Shown one piece after another: positions 52,640 to 61,638 of a stretch of DNA of 64,000 bases. A model generated the notes under the pieces. That model worked only from the letters and a program-made list of their open reading frames with translations. It made no database searches and had not been told where the DNA came from. Position numbers and translations under genes: made by a program. Every line of letters begins with the position of its first letter. Positions within the stretch are counted from its first letter, which is position 1. This DNA is from Undibacter mobilis (GTDB lineage Bacteria; Pseudomonadota; Alphaproteobacteria; Rhizobiales; Xanthobacteraceae): NCBI RefSeq assembly GCF_003367195.1, contig NZ_QRGO01000001.1:124001-188000 (forward strand). The letters run 5' to 3'.

Positions 52640-53731
52640 ATGCGCATTGCCATTCTTGGTGGCGGCAACGGTTCGTTTGCTGCGGCCGGCGACTTTGCTC
52701 TGCGAGGCCACGAGGTCCGGTTGTGGCGGCGCGACAAGGCTGCTGTTGCCGATCATATCGCCAACGGCGGAACTATCATCGTCAAGGATATAACCGGGGC
52801 GCACAATGCGCGTCTGGCGCTCGTCACGGACGACATAGCCAAGGCCGTGGACGGAGCGGAGTTGATCTTCTGCCCTGCTCCAGCGACATCGCACGATGAT
52901 ATCGCCGCCGCTCTCGCGCCATGCCTCAAGGCCGATCAGGTCGTCTTCCTGGCGCCGGGCACGCTCGGCACGCTGATTTTCGCGCATGCCGCGAAGTCGA
53001 ACAGCCAAGCAAAGAACGTTTGCTTCGCCGAAACCGGAACCCTGCCCTGGCTGGCGCGCAAGCATGGCCCCTATGAAGTGGCGATCACGACACGCGCCAC
53101 CCGCCTCCCGGTCGGCGTGTTCCCGGCCAAAAGTGAAGATCATGCGCTCGCCGTCATCGGCCAGGCATTTCCCGGCGTTATCGAGGCGTGCGGCGATGCC
53201 CTGTCGGGCGCTTTGATGAACGCCGGCCCGATCATCCATCCACCGCTCATCCTCATGAATGCCGGCCCGCTCGAGCATTTCGATCGTTGGGACATCCACA
53301 ATGAAGGCACCCAGCCTTCGATCCGTCATGTCACCGACCTGCTCGACCGCGAACGCATCGCGGTCCGCCAGGGCCTCGGCTACGGCGCGCCGCATTTCCC
53401 GCTCGCCGACCATTACAAAGAGGACGGCGACGAGTGGATGTACGGACGGCGTTCGCACAACCAGTTGACCAAGTCCGGCGACTGGCGTGAGCACATCGAC
53501 CTCAAGACTCACCGCTACATGCGCGAGGATACGCTGCTTGGTTTGTCGCTTCTGGTGTCGGTCGCGCGGCTTGCCGGCGTCGATACCCCGCTGGCGCAGA
53601 GCTTCCTGACGCTGGGCTCGGCAATCTGCGATTTCAACGCCGCCAAGGAAGGCAGAACGCTCGCGCGCCTGGGTCTCGGCGCCTACGATCGGGCCGGCTT
53701 GCAGAACTACCTCAAGACCGGGGTCGCTTGA
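52640..53731 (+). CDS. NAD/NADP octopine/nopaline-dehydrogenase-family protein
   Basis: A 363-residue opine-dehydrogenase-family enzyme. N-terminal Rossmann AILGGGNGSFAAAGDFALRGHEVRLW, then the C-terminal helical domain with LMNAGPIIHPPLILMNAGPLEH and GYGAPHFPLADHY. ATG 52640 is preceded by GAGGAAGAT. Members join or split an amino acid and a keto acid with NAD(P)H; the precise substrate is unknown. Followed by a 3-hydroxyacyl-CoA dehydrogenase after 16 bases. Confidence 0.9.
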   Translation: MRIAILGGGNGSFAAAGDFALRGHEVRLWRRDKAAVADHIANGGTIIVKDITGAHNARLALVTDDIAKAVDGAELIFCPAPATSHDDIAAALAPCLKADQVVFLAPGTLGTLIFAHAAKSNSQAKNVCFAETGTLPWLARKHGPYEVAITTRATRLPVGVFPAKSEDHALAVIGQAFPGVIEACGDALSGALMNAGPIIHPPLILMNAGPLEHFDRWDIHNEGTQPSIRHVTDLLDRERIAVRQGLGYGAPHFPLADHYKEDGDEWMYGRRSHNQLTKSGDWREHIDLKTHRYMREDTLLGLSLLVSVARLAGVDTPLAQSFLTLGSAICDFNAAKEGRTLARLGLGAYDRAGLQNYLKTGVA

Positions 53732-53747
53732 TCGCGCCCCCTAACCT

Positions 53748-54743
53748 ATGAGCGAAACGTTGCCAAATCTCGAGAAAATCGCCTGCCTCGGTGCCGGACG
53801 CATGGGCCGCGGCATCGCCGTCGTGTTCGCTTATGCCGGTCATGAAGTCGCCGTTTGCGATCTGAAAGCAAGACCGGAAGCGGACTTTCAGCGTCTCGCC
53901 GACGAGGTCCACGCCGAAATCAAGGATACGCTCCAGATCCTCGCCTCGCTGGGCCTGTTCGACGGTACGCATATCCCGGCGATCATCAAGCGGGTTCGTG
54001 TCGTTGCCGACGCGGACAAGGCCGCCGCGCTGGCGGATAGCGACGTCGTATTCGAGGGCATTCCCGAAGTCCTCGAGATGAAGCGCGAGCTCTTTGCCAA
54101 AGTGTCGCCACTTGTTCCACCGCAGACCATTATCGCGTCGACCACGTCGACCATTCTGGTCGATGATCTGTCAGGCTCGGTTGAGCATCCGGAGCGCTTC
54201 CTCAATGCGCATTGGCTCAACCCGGCGTTCCTGGTTCCGCTGGTCGAACTGTCGCCGGGAGCAAAGACGCTGCCGGCCATTACAAAAAAGCTGAGCGATC
54301 TTCTCGAGCGCATTGGCAAGGTTCCGGTGACTTGCGCCGCGCGCCCTGGTTATATCGTGCCGCGCATCCAGACGCTGGCGATGAACGAGGCCGCGCGCAT
54401 GGTCGAAGAAGGCGTCGCCACCGCCGCCGACATCGACAAGGCGTTGAAATATGGCTTCGGCTTCCGGTTCTCGGTTCTGGGCGTTCTGGAGTTCATCGAC
54501 TGGGGCGGTGGCGACATTCTCTATTATGCCAGCCGCTATCTGGTGAACGCGCTCGACAACGACCGCTATGCGGCCCCGCCGATCATCGAACAGAACATGA
54601 AAGACGGCCGAACCGGCCTTCGCGCCGCGCGTGGCTTTCTCGACTATGAGGGAATGGATATCGATGCCTACCGCAAGGAACGGCTCGGCGGCTTCGCGCA
54701 ACGCTTGAAGGCACTGGGTCTGGCGCGCCCCCCGGCGCCGTAG
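53748..54743 (+). CDS. 3-hydroxyacyl-CoA dehydrogenase family protein
   Basis: A 331-residue short HADH (3-hydroxybutyryl-CoA dehydrogenase type). Rossmann loop CLGAGRMGRGIAVVFAYAGHEV, Ser in STTSTILV, and the catalytic His of LNAHWLNPAFLVPLVEL with Glu following; C-terminal domain with GFRFSVLGVLEFIDWGG. Acts on a 3-hydroxyacyl-CoA in the side-chain or ring-fission part of the pathway. Convergent with a MarR gene three bases on. Confidence 0.93.
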   Translation: MSETLPNLEKIACLGAGRMGRGIAVVFAYAGHEVAVCDLKARPEADFQRLADEVHAEIKDTLQILASLGLFDGTHIPAIIKRVRVVADADKAAALADSDVVFEGIPEVLEMKRELFAKVSPLVPPQTIIASTTSTILVDDLSGSVEHPERFLNAHWLNPAFLVPLVELSPGAKTLPAITKKLSDLLERIGKVPVTCAARPGYIVPRIQTLAMNEAARMVEEGVATAADIDKALKYGFGFRFSVLGVLEFIDWGGGDILYYASRYLVNALDNDRYAAPPIIEQNMKDGRTGLRAARGFLDYEGMDIDAYRKERLGGFAQRLKALGLARPPAP

Positions 54744-54746
54744 CGC

Positions 54747-55253
54747 TCATTGCCACTTGTTGGCTGAAGCCTTGAATTTGCCAAGGAGCCTTTGAAGCTC
54801 CTTGATCTCCGCCGCAGTCATCTCCGACATCGCATCCTCAAACCACTTCGCGAGGGCCGGCGCAATGCGCGCGAACAATCGGCGGCCTGCCGGCGTGATC
54901 TCGATCAAATGACTCCGCCGGTCTACCGGATTTGGCGATTTGCTGACGAGGCCCTCGTCGATCAGCATATCGACAATGCCGGTCACGTTGCCCGTTGTGA
55001 CCATCAGGCCGGACGACAGCTCACCCATGGTCATGGCGCCGCTGTGACCGTGCAAGATCGCCAGAACGTCAAAACGCGGCGTGGAGATATCGAAATTGGA
55101 TCGCAAACGGGTTCGCAGCTTGCCTTCCACAATCTTGAAGACCGACAGAAAGCGGAGCCACACGCGTAATTCGAGCTTTTCATCCTGCGGCGAAGCGCTT
55201 TCGCGGTCGACGACTGATGCTCCGGCACGCGCCAACGGCCTGGATTCGCTCAT
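54747..55253 (-). CDS. MarR-family transcription regulator 1
   Basis: A 168-residue MarR protein: dimerisation helices at both ends and a winged helix with ILHGHSGAMTMGELSSGLMVTTGNVTGIVDMLIDEGLVSKSPNPVDRRSHLIEITPAG. A plausible repressor for the palindromic operators in this cluster. Its own gene is preceded by an ACCTAGGGT-containing stretch at about 55262. Confidence 0.93.
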   Translation of the reverse strand: MSESRPLARAGASVVDRESASPQDEKLELRVWLRFLSVFKIVEGKLRTRLRSNFDISTPRFDVLAILHGHSGAMTMGELSSGLMVTTGNVTGIVDMLIDEGLVSKSPNPVDRRSHLIEITPAGRRLFARIAPALAKWFEDAMSEMTAAEIKELQRLLGKFKASANKWQ

Positions 55254-55389
55254 TCGCTCAAATACCTAGGGTCCACGGCCTCGATGGCCGCAGATTACAT
55301 TAGGTCCAATATTCTTACCGGTAAAGCATCGTCCCGCATAGCGCCCCCGGGAAGCCGGAGCGCTGTCCGTCCGCGATTGTGCCGCGCTG

Positions 55390-56139
55390 CTAGCCCGCCA
55401 GAAGCGCGCCGGCACCCGGAACGCGGGTTTCGAGACCAAGCTGCTTCAGCATTTGCTGCGTGGTGCAGACTGCCGCCGACACCGTCGGAATTCCCGTTTC
55501 GCGTTCTATCCGCTCGATCGACGGCAGCGACGGCATTTGCACGCAAGCCGAAGCGACGATCGCGTCGATGCCCTTAAGATCGAGCGTCCTGTAAATCTCA
55601 AGCAAGCGCTCCGGATTGTGCAGGCCGACCTCGAGGTTATCCGGAATTTCCAGCGCCGTGAAATCATGAACAGTGATGCCTTCGCTCTCGATATAGTCGA
55701 CAACGAGCTGCGTCAGTGGCTTCATATAGGGGCAAATCAGCGCGATCTTCTTGGCACCGAGTGTCTTGAGGCCATCGATCAGCGCGCCGGCACTGGTCAC
55801 AACCGGGGCCGGCGCCTGGTTCTCAACGGTCTTCTTGTGCAGGCGTTCTTCGGAAACCCGATGGTAGCCTTTGCCCATGCTCATGATCGCCACAAGACAG
55901 GCATAACCCAGCACGTCGACCCGCGCGTCGGAGAGCTCGATCGCGCAACGGTCGCTGTCGCGGTCCATCGCCTCGAGCTCTTCCTTGGTCACCTTCTTCA
56001 TGCGCATGCGGCTGGAATGGAAGGTGAAGCGCTCCGGCAAGATGCCTTCACGAGCCCGGAACATGGCCGGAATCTCGGTCTCCATCGTCGTGTTGGACGA
56101 TGGCACGATCTGACCGATGCGGTAATTGATCGTGGACAT
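55390..56139 (-). CDS. maiA: Maleate cis-trans isomerase
   Basis: A 249-residue Asp/Glu-racemase-superfamily enzyme with the maleate isomerase signature GQIVPSSNTTMETEIPAM and two catalytic Cys, Cys81 (GYACLVAI) and Cys199 (ASACVQMPS), at the spacing known for Nocardia maleate isomerase (76 and 194). Start at ATG 56139 (MSTINYRIGQ). Converts maleate to fumarate. Last gene after the FAH hydrolase, ten bases downstream of it. Confidence 0.9.
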   Translation of the reverse strand: MSTINYRIGQIVPSSNTTMETEIPAMFRAREGILPERFTFHSSRMRMKKVTKEELEAMDRDSDRCAIELSDARVDVLGYACLVAIMSMGKGYHRVSEERLHKKTVENQAPAPVVTSAGALIDGLKTLGAKKIALICPYMKPLTQLVVDYIESEGITVHDFTALEIPDNLEVGLHNPERLLEIYRTLDLKGIDAIVASACVQMPSLPSIERIERETGIPTVSAAVCTTQQMLKQLGLETRVPGAGALLAG

Positions 56140-56149
56140 GACAACGGCC

Positions 56150-57055
56150 TCAGACGGCGACGACGGGATGGCGCAGGGTGCCGATACCATCGACGCCCGC
56201 CTCGATGACATCGCCCGGCCACATCCACTCCTGTGGATTCATGCCCGCGCCGACGCCGGACGGCGTGCCGGTCGCGATGATGTCGCCCGGCTCCAGTGTG
56301 ATGCCGGTCGAAATGTCGGAGATCAGGAACGGGACGTTGAAGATCATGAATTTTGTGTTGGAGTCCTGCTTCATCTCGCCATTCTTCTTCAGCCAGAGGC
56401 GCAGGTCGTGCGGATTCGGAATTTCATCGGCCGTCACGATGCAGGGGCCGAACGGCGCGTAGGTGTCCATGCCCTTCGAGAAAATCCACTGCCCAGCGCG
56501 CCGGTTGTCGCGCGCGGACACGTCGATCATGACGGAGTAGCCGAATACGTGGCTCATCGCGCCCTCGACTGGAACGCGGGTCGCAGTCTTGCCAATAATG
56601 ACGGCGAGCTCGACTTCCCAATCGAGTTGCTGCGTCATCTTCGCATTGTGGTGGATCGCACCGCCCGGCCCGATTACCGTTGTCGGTGGCTTCGAGAACA
56701 GAACCGGCTGCTTGGGCAGATTCTTGTCGGTATCGAGAGTCCGCGCGGATTCGGCGACATGTTCGCTGTAATTGAGACCGATGCCGAAGATGTTCTTGCG
56801 CGGCCGCGGAATGGGCGCGCACAGAGTGACATTTTCGATGGGCAGCGCCGAGCCGGGCGGCAACGCTTTTCCGCTACCAAGCAGCGCGTTGAGGGCCGGC
56901 AGCATGGTGGCGCCGTTATCTATGAAGGTCAGCATATCGGCCGGCAACGAAAGACCGTTCGCAGCGCCAAGACGCTCGACGTCGACGACAAGCCCGCTGG
57001 AGATTGCGCCGAGCCGCGGCGCGCTGAGATTGGCAATGTAAGTGACGAGACGCAT
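56150..57055 (-). CDS. FAH-family hydrolase, probable maleylpyruvate/fumarylpyruvate hydrolase
   Basis: A 301-residue fumarylacetoacetase-family enzyme. Metal ligands are expected from the ELAVIIGK region and from FGYSVMIDVSARDNRR; LNYSEHVAESAR and TGTPSGVGAG are also family typical. Start at ATG 57055. Between the gentisate-dioxygenase-like gene and maleate isomerase, so hydrolysis of a C7 ring-cleavage product to pyruvate and a C4 diacid is the natural role. Confidence 0.9.
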   Translation of the reverse strand: MRLVTYIANLSAPRLGAISSGLVVDVERLGAANGLSLPADMLTFIDNGATMLPALNALLGSGKALPPGSALPIENVTLCAPIPRPRKNIFGIGLNYSEHVAESARTLDTDKNLPKQPVLFSKPPTTVIGPGGAIHHNAKMTQQLDWEVELAVIIGKTATRVPVEGAMSHVFGYSVMIDVSARDNRRAGQWIFSKGMDTYAPFGPCIVTADEIPNPHDLRLWLKKNGEMKQDSNTKFMIFNVPFLISDISTGITLEPGDIIATGTPSGVGAGMNPQEWMWPGDVIEAGVDGIGTLRHPVVAV

Positions 57056-57080
57056 AGATCGAAAATCCGGGGTGGGGTTA

Positions 57081-57118
57081 TCAAAAAAGAACGGGCTCCG
57101 CACCGGAGTGCGGAGCCC
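57081..57118 (-). terminator. Rho-independent terminator between the cupin dioxygenase and FAH genes
   Basis: On the minus strand a perfect ten-base-pair stem (GGGCTCCGCA with TGCGGAGCCC) and six-base loop is followed by GTTCTTTTTTG. It lies 14 bases past the dioxygenase stop and 25 before the next ATG, inside what otherwise looks like one operon. Confidence 0.9.
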
Positions 57119-57132
57119 AAGTTCGGCGGGAG

Positions 57133-58239
57133 TTACGCTGCAACGGCCTGATGCCCGGCGTTGTCGCCATAAGCTTCTTCACGGTAGAAGCCGAGACCTT
57201 CAATGACGGGCAGATCGTTGAATGTGAACAGGCAGGCATCTTCCGTATTCGAGTCGTTGCCATGTTCATGCCAGGCCCATGACGGCACACAGAAAATGTC
57301 GCGCTCCTGCCAGTTGAAGCGCTTGCCGTCGATGATGGAGTAGCCAGAGCCTTTCGCGACCTGGTAGATGAAGCTGCCGGTGTGGCGATGCGATTTTGTT
57401 TTCTCGCCCGGGCGCAGCATCTGCATGCTGGCGCCGATTGTCTGCATCACATGGCCGCCGGTAACGGGATTGACGTAGTTCATGAGAATGCCGTCAAAGG
57501 GCGAGCCATCGGTCGCCTTCGCGTACTTGTTCAGCGACTCGTAGGTCGGCTCCCACTCGTACTTGAACATCGGCGAATAGCCCTTGGACCACTTGCCGGT
57601 CGCCGGCCGCAGCCCCGGATTGCCCCAGGTCTTGGTCATGTCGTCGATCGGCAGACCCGAATCGTCCTGCTGAATCTTGGGATGAACGGCGTAGAAATTG
57701 GCCTCGATCGCGTTGACGAACGGGATATCCAGGCCGTCCTGCCAGATGCAGGGGCTGCCGCTCGCCTCAACACCGTGCTCGTGCCAGGTGCCGTTGGGCG
57801 TGAGCACAAAGTCGCGGGCGCCCAGCGTCATCTTGTGCCCGTCCACGATCGTATAGGCGCCCGACCCTTCCATGATGAAGCGAAGCGCCGACGCCGAATG
57901 CGCGTGCGCGGACGCCACTTCGCCGGGGTTCATCACCTGCAGGCCGGAGTACAGCCAGCCAACGGCGGCCGAGACATCACGACGACCGGGATTGTTCAGA
58001 TAGATCACGCGGCGGCCGGCCTTTTCCGGCGTCACCAGATCGACCGAACGCAGGACATGCTCACGCAGGTCCTTGTAGCGCCACAACACCGGAACCGATT
58101 GCGACTTCGGCTGCCAGGGCTCGATCTTGTTGGCGACCGTCCACAAAGCGCCGGCTTCGAACTGTTCGAGCTCCTTGTAGTAGGCTTCGAGTTCGGGCGT
58201 ATCTTCGACATTGGCTCGGCCGATGACGTCTTCGCGCAT
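57133..58239 (-). CDS. Cupin ring-cleavage dioxygenase, gentisate 1,2-dioxygenase-like
   Basis: A 368-residue bicupin of the gentisate/1-hydroxy-2-naphthoate dioxygenase family. First cupin: HAHSASALRFIMEGSGAYTIVDG and TPNGTWHEHG with the Fe(II)-binding His; second cupin: SHRHTGSFIYQVAKGSGYSIIDG and CVPSWAWHEHGN. Start at ATG 58239. With the FAH hydrolase and maleate isomerase next to it, it fits gentisate cleavage to maleylpyruvate; salicylate or an amino-hydroxybenzoate cannot be excluded. Confidence 0.92.
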   Translation of the reverse strand: MREDVIGRANVEDTPELEAYYKELEQFEAGALWTVANKIEPWQPKSQSVPVLWRYKDLREHVLRSVDLVTPEKAGRRVIYLNNPGRRDVSAAVGWLYSGLQVMNPGEVASAHAHSASALRFIMEGSGAYTIVDGHKMTLGARDFVLTPNGTWHEHGVEASGSPCIWQDGLDIPFVNAIEANFYAVHPKIQQDDSGLPIDDMTKTWGNPGLRPATGKWSKGYSPMFKYEWEPTYESLNKYAKATDGSPFDGILMNYVNPVTGGHVMQTIGASMQMLRPGEKTKSHRHTGSFIYQVAKGSGYSIIDGKRFNWQERDIFCVPSWAWHEHGNDSNTEDACLFTFNDLPVIEGLGFYREEAYGDNAGHQAVAA

Positions 58240-58271
58240 GTTAACCTCCAAGCGAGATTTCAAGTTACGAT

Positions 58272-59309
58272 CTAGTTCTGGTTGGCCGCCTTGACCGACA
58301 ACGAATGATCGGGCAATTCCAACGCCTCGGGTTCGTTCGTCGGCCGCTCACCCGCCCAGGTCATGGGCGCAAGCGGGCGCCCGTTGACGCTGAAATTGAA
58401 GACGTCGAACCGGTTATAATGACCGACGATGTCATGCATCTGCTTCGGCTGGATGCAGCGATTGAGATCGATATCGGCGTAGACAATGCCTTCATCGTCG
58501 ATCAACGAATTGCCCACGACCCGGCCATCCGGGCCGATGATGCCGGAGAACGCGCTGGATTTGCGCTGCAACAGCTTACGCGCTTGCGGCGTTACGCTTT
58601 CCATCGCCGTGATGATTTCTTCAGACACCGTCGAGCACGACACGATGGTGAAGAGCTTGCCTTCGAATGAATGAGCGATGGCGCGCAGCTTGATAGCTTC
58701 GGCCATATCGTATTCCGGTGGCGCAACCGGCAAGGAAATGTAGCTCGCGACATGCACCAGCTCACCCTGCGCCAGCAGGCTGAAGCGGGCCAGCGTATTC
58801 GTGTTCTCTCCGCAGGCGAGAGCCCCGAGGGGGCCCACGGCCGTATCGTAGACCTTGAGGCTCGAACCGTCGCCGCCGGTCCAGGTGAGCTTTTCGGCCC
58901 AGGTCGGCACGAGCTTGCGGTGCTTGCCAAGCAGCTCACCATCCGGGCCGATGAACACCAATGTGTTGAAAATGGCGCCGAGCGAAACCGGACTGCGCTC
59001 ATTGACGCCGATCACGACATAGGCGCCGGCATCCCGGGCCGCCTGCCGCACCACGTCGATTTCCGGACCCGGAACCAGAATTGAGGCCTTCGCGAGCTTT
59101 TCGAACCAGGCGCTCCCCGTCACCGGGTCGGTGATCCAGTTCCAGTAGGGATAGCCGGGAACAAAGACTTCCGGAAAGGCGACGATCTTGGCGCCGTTGG
59201 CGGCCGCTTCCTTGATCAGCGCCGCCGCTTTGGCGACGGTCGCATCAGGGTCGAGGAAAACTGGCGATGCCTGCACCGCGGCGGCCCTGAATTTCGGAAG
59301 ATCGAGCAT
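58272..59309 (-). CDS. Nitrilase (carbon-nitrogen hydrolase family)
   Basis: A 345-residue nitrilase from ATG 59309 (MLDLPKFRAAAVQ). Catalytic Glu47 (FPEVFVPGYPYW), Lys132 (HRKLVPTWAEKLTW) and Cys166 (GALACGENTNTL) are present; the CGEN form is that of true nitrilases rather than amidases. It turns a nitrile into a carboxylic acid. First gene of the minus-strand run, divergent from iorA. Confidence 0.93.
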   Translation of the reverse strand: MLDLPKFRAAAVQASPVFLDPDATVAKAAALIKEAAANGAKIVAFPEVFVPGYPYWNWITDPVTGSAWFEKLAKASILVPGPEIDVVRQAARDAGAYVVIGVNERSPVSLGAIFNTLVFIGPDGELLGKHRKLVPTWAEKLTWTGGDGSSLKVYDTAVGPLGALACGENTNTLARFSLLAQGELVHVASYISLPVAPPEYDMAEAIKLRAIAHSFEGKLFTIVSCSTVSEEIITAMESVTPQARKLLQRKSSAFSGIIGPDGRVVGNSLIDDEGIVYADIDLNRCIQPKQMHDIVGHYNRFDVFNFSVNGRPLAPMTWAGERPTNEPEALELPDHSLSVKAANQN

Positions 59310-59426
59310 CGTTCGCTGCCTCCACGGAGCCCTGTGCGTGCGCATTGCCGATCAATGCTTTTCATACGAAGCTGGCCAAAATCGTGAATTTGCCAGACAA
59401 ATCCGTACGATATACTGGGCTTTGGC

Positions 59427-59455
59427 TTGACTTAGTTTACATGTGAACTTATGCT
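59427..59455 (+). promoter_or_regulatory. iorA promoter with a palindrome between -35 and -10
   Basis: TTGACT (59427-59432), 17 bases, TATGCT (59450-59455). Inside the spacer AGTTTACATGTGAACT (59434-59449) is a 16-base palindrome with one mismatched pair. A repressor bound there would block RNA polymerase; MarR regulator 2 lies at the end of the same operon. Confidence 0.7.
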
Positions 59456-59478
59456 AGAACATATTTATAGAGGTGGCA

Positions 59479-61638
59479 ATGGCTGAGCGATCATTTGCGC
59501 GCGAGGTCCAGGATCTGCGTCTGGGCGACGGCGACACGTTTCGCGGCGAGGGCATCCTGGCCATCACCAAGGGATTGCTGCAGTCTGGTGTGTCCTATGT
59601 CGGCGGCTATCAAGGGTCGCCGATTTCGCACTTGATGGATGTGCTCGCCGACGCCCAGGACGTGCTCGACGAGCTCGGCGTCGTCTTCCAGAGCTCCGCC
59701 AACGAGGCGGCCGCGGCGGCAATGCTGTCGGCATCAGTCATGTATCCGCTGCGCGGCGCAGTGGCGTGGAAATCGACGGTTGGCACCAATGTCGCCTCCG
59801 ATGCCCTCGCCAACCTGGCCTCCGGCGGCGTTACCGGCGGCACGATGATCATCATCGGCGAGGACTACGGCGAAGGCTCCTCGATCATGCAGGAGCGCAC
59901 GCACGCCTTTGCGATGAAATCGCAGATGTGGCTGCTTGATCCGCGGCCCGACCATGAGTGCATCGTCAATATGATCGAAAAGGGGTTCGAGCTCTCGGAA
60001 GCATCGAACACTCCGGTCATGCTCGAAGTGCGCGTCCGCACCTGTCATATGCATGGCAGCTTCGCCACGAAGAACAACGTCAAGCCGGGCTTCACGATCA
60101 AGGACGCGCTGAACAACCCCCGGCGCGATCTTGGCCGCATCGTGCTGCCGCCAGCCGCTTACGAACACGAGCAAGAGAAGATCCACAAGCGTATGCCTGC
60201 GGCGATCGACTTCGTCCGCAATAATCGCCTGAACGAATTGAAGGGGCCCCGCGACGGCAAGGTCGGCATCATCCTGCAAGGCGGGATGTACAACAACGTC
60301 ATCCGCGCGCTGCAGTATCTCGGTCTGTCCGATGCCTATGGCAACACGCAGGTTCCGCTCTACGTGATGAACGTGACCTATCCGGTCATCGACAGCGAAG
60401 TTGCCGACTTCTGCCGCGGCAAGGATGCCATCCTGATGGTGGAGGAAGGTCAGCCTGAGTATCTCGAACAGGCCGTCAATACCGCCCTCCGCCGCCGCGA
60501 TATCAATACGCGGGTCCACGGCAAGGACATGTTGCCGATGGGCGGAGACTATACCGCACAGGTATTGCTGGAAGGCATTCGCACATTCGTCGACAAAGCC
60601 GATCCTCGTCTGCTCGGTAACCGGCCGCCGGCTCCCAATGCGAACGACGTGCTCGGCCATCCGATGGTGCAGAAGCTCAAGGGCGCGCTCCCGGCCAGAC
60701 CCCCTGGCCTTTGCACCGGCTGCCCCGAGCGGCCGATCTTCGCCGCCATGAAAATGGTCGAGGAGGAGCTCGGAACGCATCACGTCGCGGCCGACATCGG
60801 CTGCCATCTGTTCTCGATTCTGCCGCCCTTCAATATCGGCGCCACCACCATGGGTTTCGGTCTTGGGCCTGCCTCCACCTCGGCCTTTAACGTCAAGGCC
60901 GACAAGCGATCCATCGCGGTGATGGGCGACGGCGGTTTCTGGCATAACGGCCTGACCAGCGGCATCGGCAATGCCGTCTTCAACAAGCACGACGGCGTCT
61001 TCCTGATCGTTGACAACTTCTACACCTCGGCGACTGGTGGCCAGGACATCCTGTCGTCGCGGGCGAGCAACGAAAACCGGCAGACCAACAACTCGATCGT
61101 GCAGGCGGTCAAAAGCATCGGCGCCCAATGGGTACGCGAGGTCGACCGGACTTACGACGTCGGCAAGATGCGAGCGACGTTGAAGGAAGCGCTGACGACC
61201 AAGGCCGAAGGGCCGAAGATCATCGTCGCTTCGTCGGAATGCATGCTGAACAAACAGCGCCGCGTGAAGCCGTTGATCGCCAAGGCAATCAAAGGCGGCG
61301 AGCGTGTCGTCAAGGAACGTTTCGGGGTCGATGAGGATGTCTGCACCGGCGACCACGCCTGCATACGTCTCTCCGGCTGTCCATCATTATCGGTGAAGCA
61401 GCTCGACGATCCCTTGCGCGACGATCCGGTCGCCGCGATTGACGATTCCTGCGTCGCCTGCGGCAATTGCGGCGAAGTCGCCGAGGCGGCCGTGCTCTGC
61501 CCCTCCTTTTATCGCGCTGACGTCGTTCACAACCCGACGCGCTGGGATCGCTTCAAGGCAAAGGTCACAATGGCGATCATCGGCTTTCTGCAGCAGCGCC
61601 GCGACCGGCGGCGGCCGGCTTTCGGGATCGCCGCATGA
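59479..61638 (+). CDS. iorA: Indolepyruvate ferredoxin oxidoreductase alpha subunit-like (IorA)
   Basis: A 719-residue ThDP-dependent 2-oxoacid:ferredoxin oxidoreductase of IorA type. GGYQGSPISHLMDVL opens the PYR domain; CTGCPERPIFAAMK precedes the ThDP domain with GDGGFWHNGLTSGIGNAV and DNF; the C-terminus has ferredoxin-like Cys clusters (CTGDHACIRLSGCPSL; CVACGNCGEVAEAAVLCPS). GAGGTGGCA before ATG 59479 sets the start. It oxidises aryl pyruvates to aryl-acetyl-CoA. Overlaps iorB by four bases. Confidence 0.93.
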   Translation: MAERSFAREVQDLRLGDGDTFRGEGILAITKGLLQSGVSYVGGYQGSPISHLMDVLADAQDVLDELGVVFQSSANEAAAAAMLSASVMYPLRGAVAWKSTVGTNVASDALANLASGGVTGGTMIIIGEDYGEGSSIMQERTHAFAMKSQMWLLDPRPDHECIVNMIEKGFELSEASNTPVMLEVRVRTCHMHGSFATKNNVKPGFTIKDALNNPRRDLGRIVLPPAAYEHEQEKIHKRMPAAIDFVRNNRLNELKGPRDGKVGIILQGGMYNNVIRALQYLGLSDAYGNTQVPLYVMNVTYPVIDSEVADFCRGKDAILMVEEGQPEYLEQAVNTALRRRDINTRVHGKDMLPMGGDYTAQVLLEGIRTFVDKADPRLLGNRPPAPNANDVLGHPMVQKLKGALPARPPGLCTGCPERPIFAAMKMVEEELGTHHVAADIGCHLFSILPPFNIGATTMGFGLGPASTSAFNVKADKRSIAVMGDGGFWHNGLTSGIGNAVFNKHDGVFLIVDNFYTSATGGQDILSSRASNENRQTNNSIVQAVKSIGAQWVREVDRTYDVGKMRATLKEALTTKAEGPKIIVASSECMLNKQRRVKPLIAKAIKGGERVVKERFGVDEDVCTGDHACIRLSGCPSLSVKQLDDPLRDDPVAAIDDSCVACGNCGEVAEAAVLCPSFYRADVVHNPTRWDRFKAKVTMAIIGFLQQRRDRRRPAFGIAA

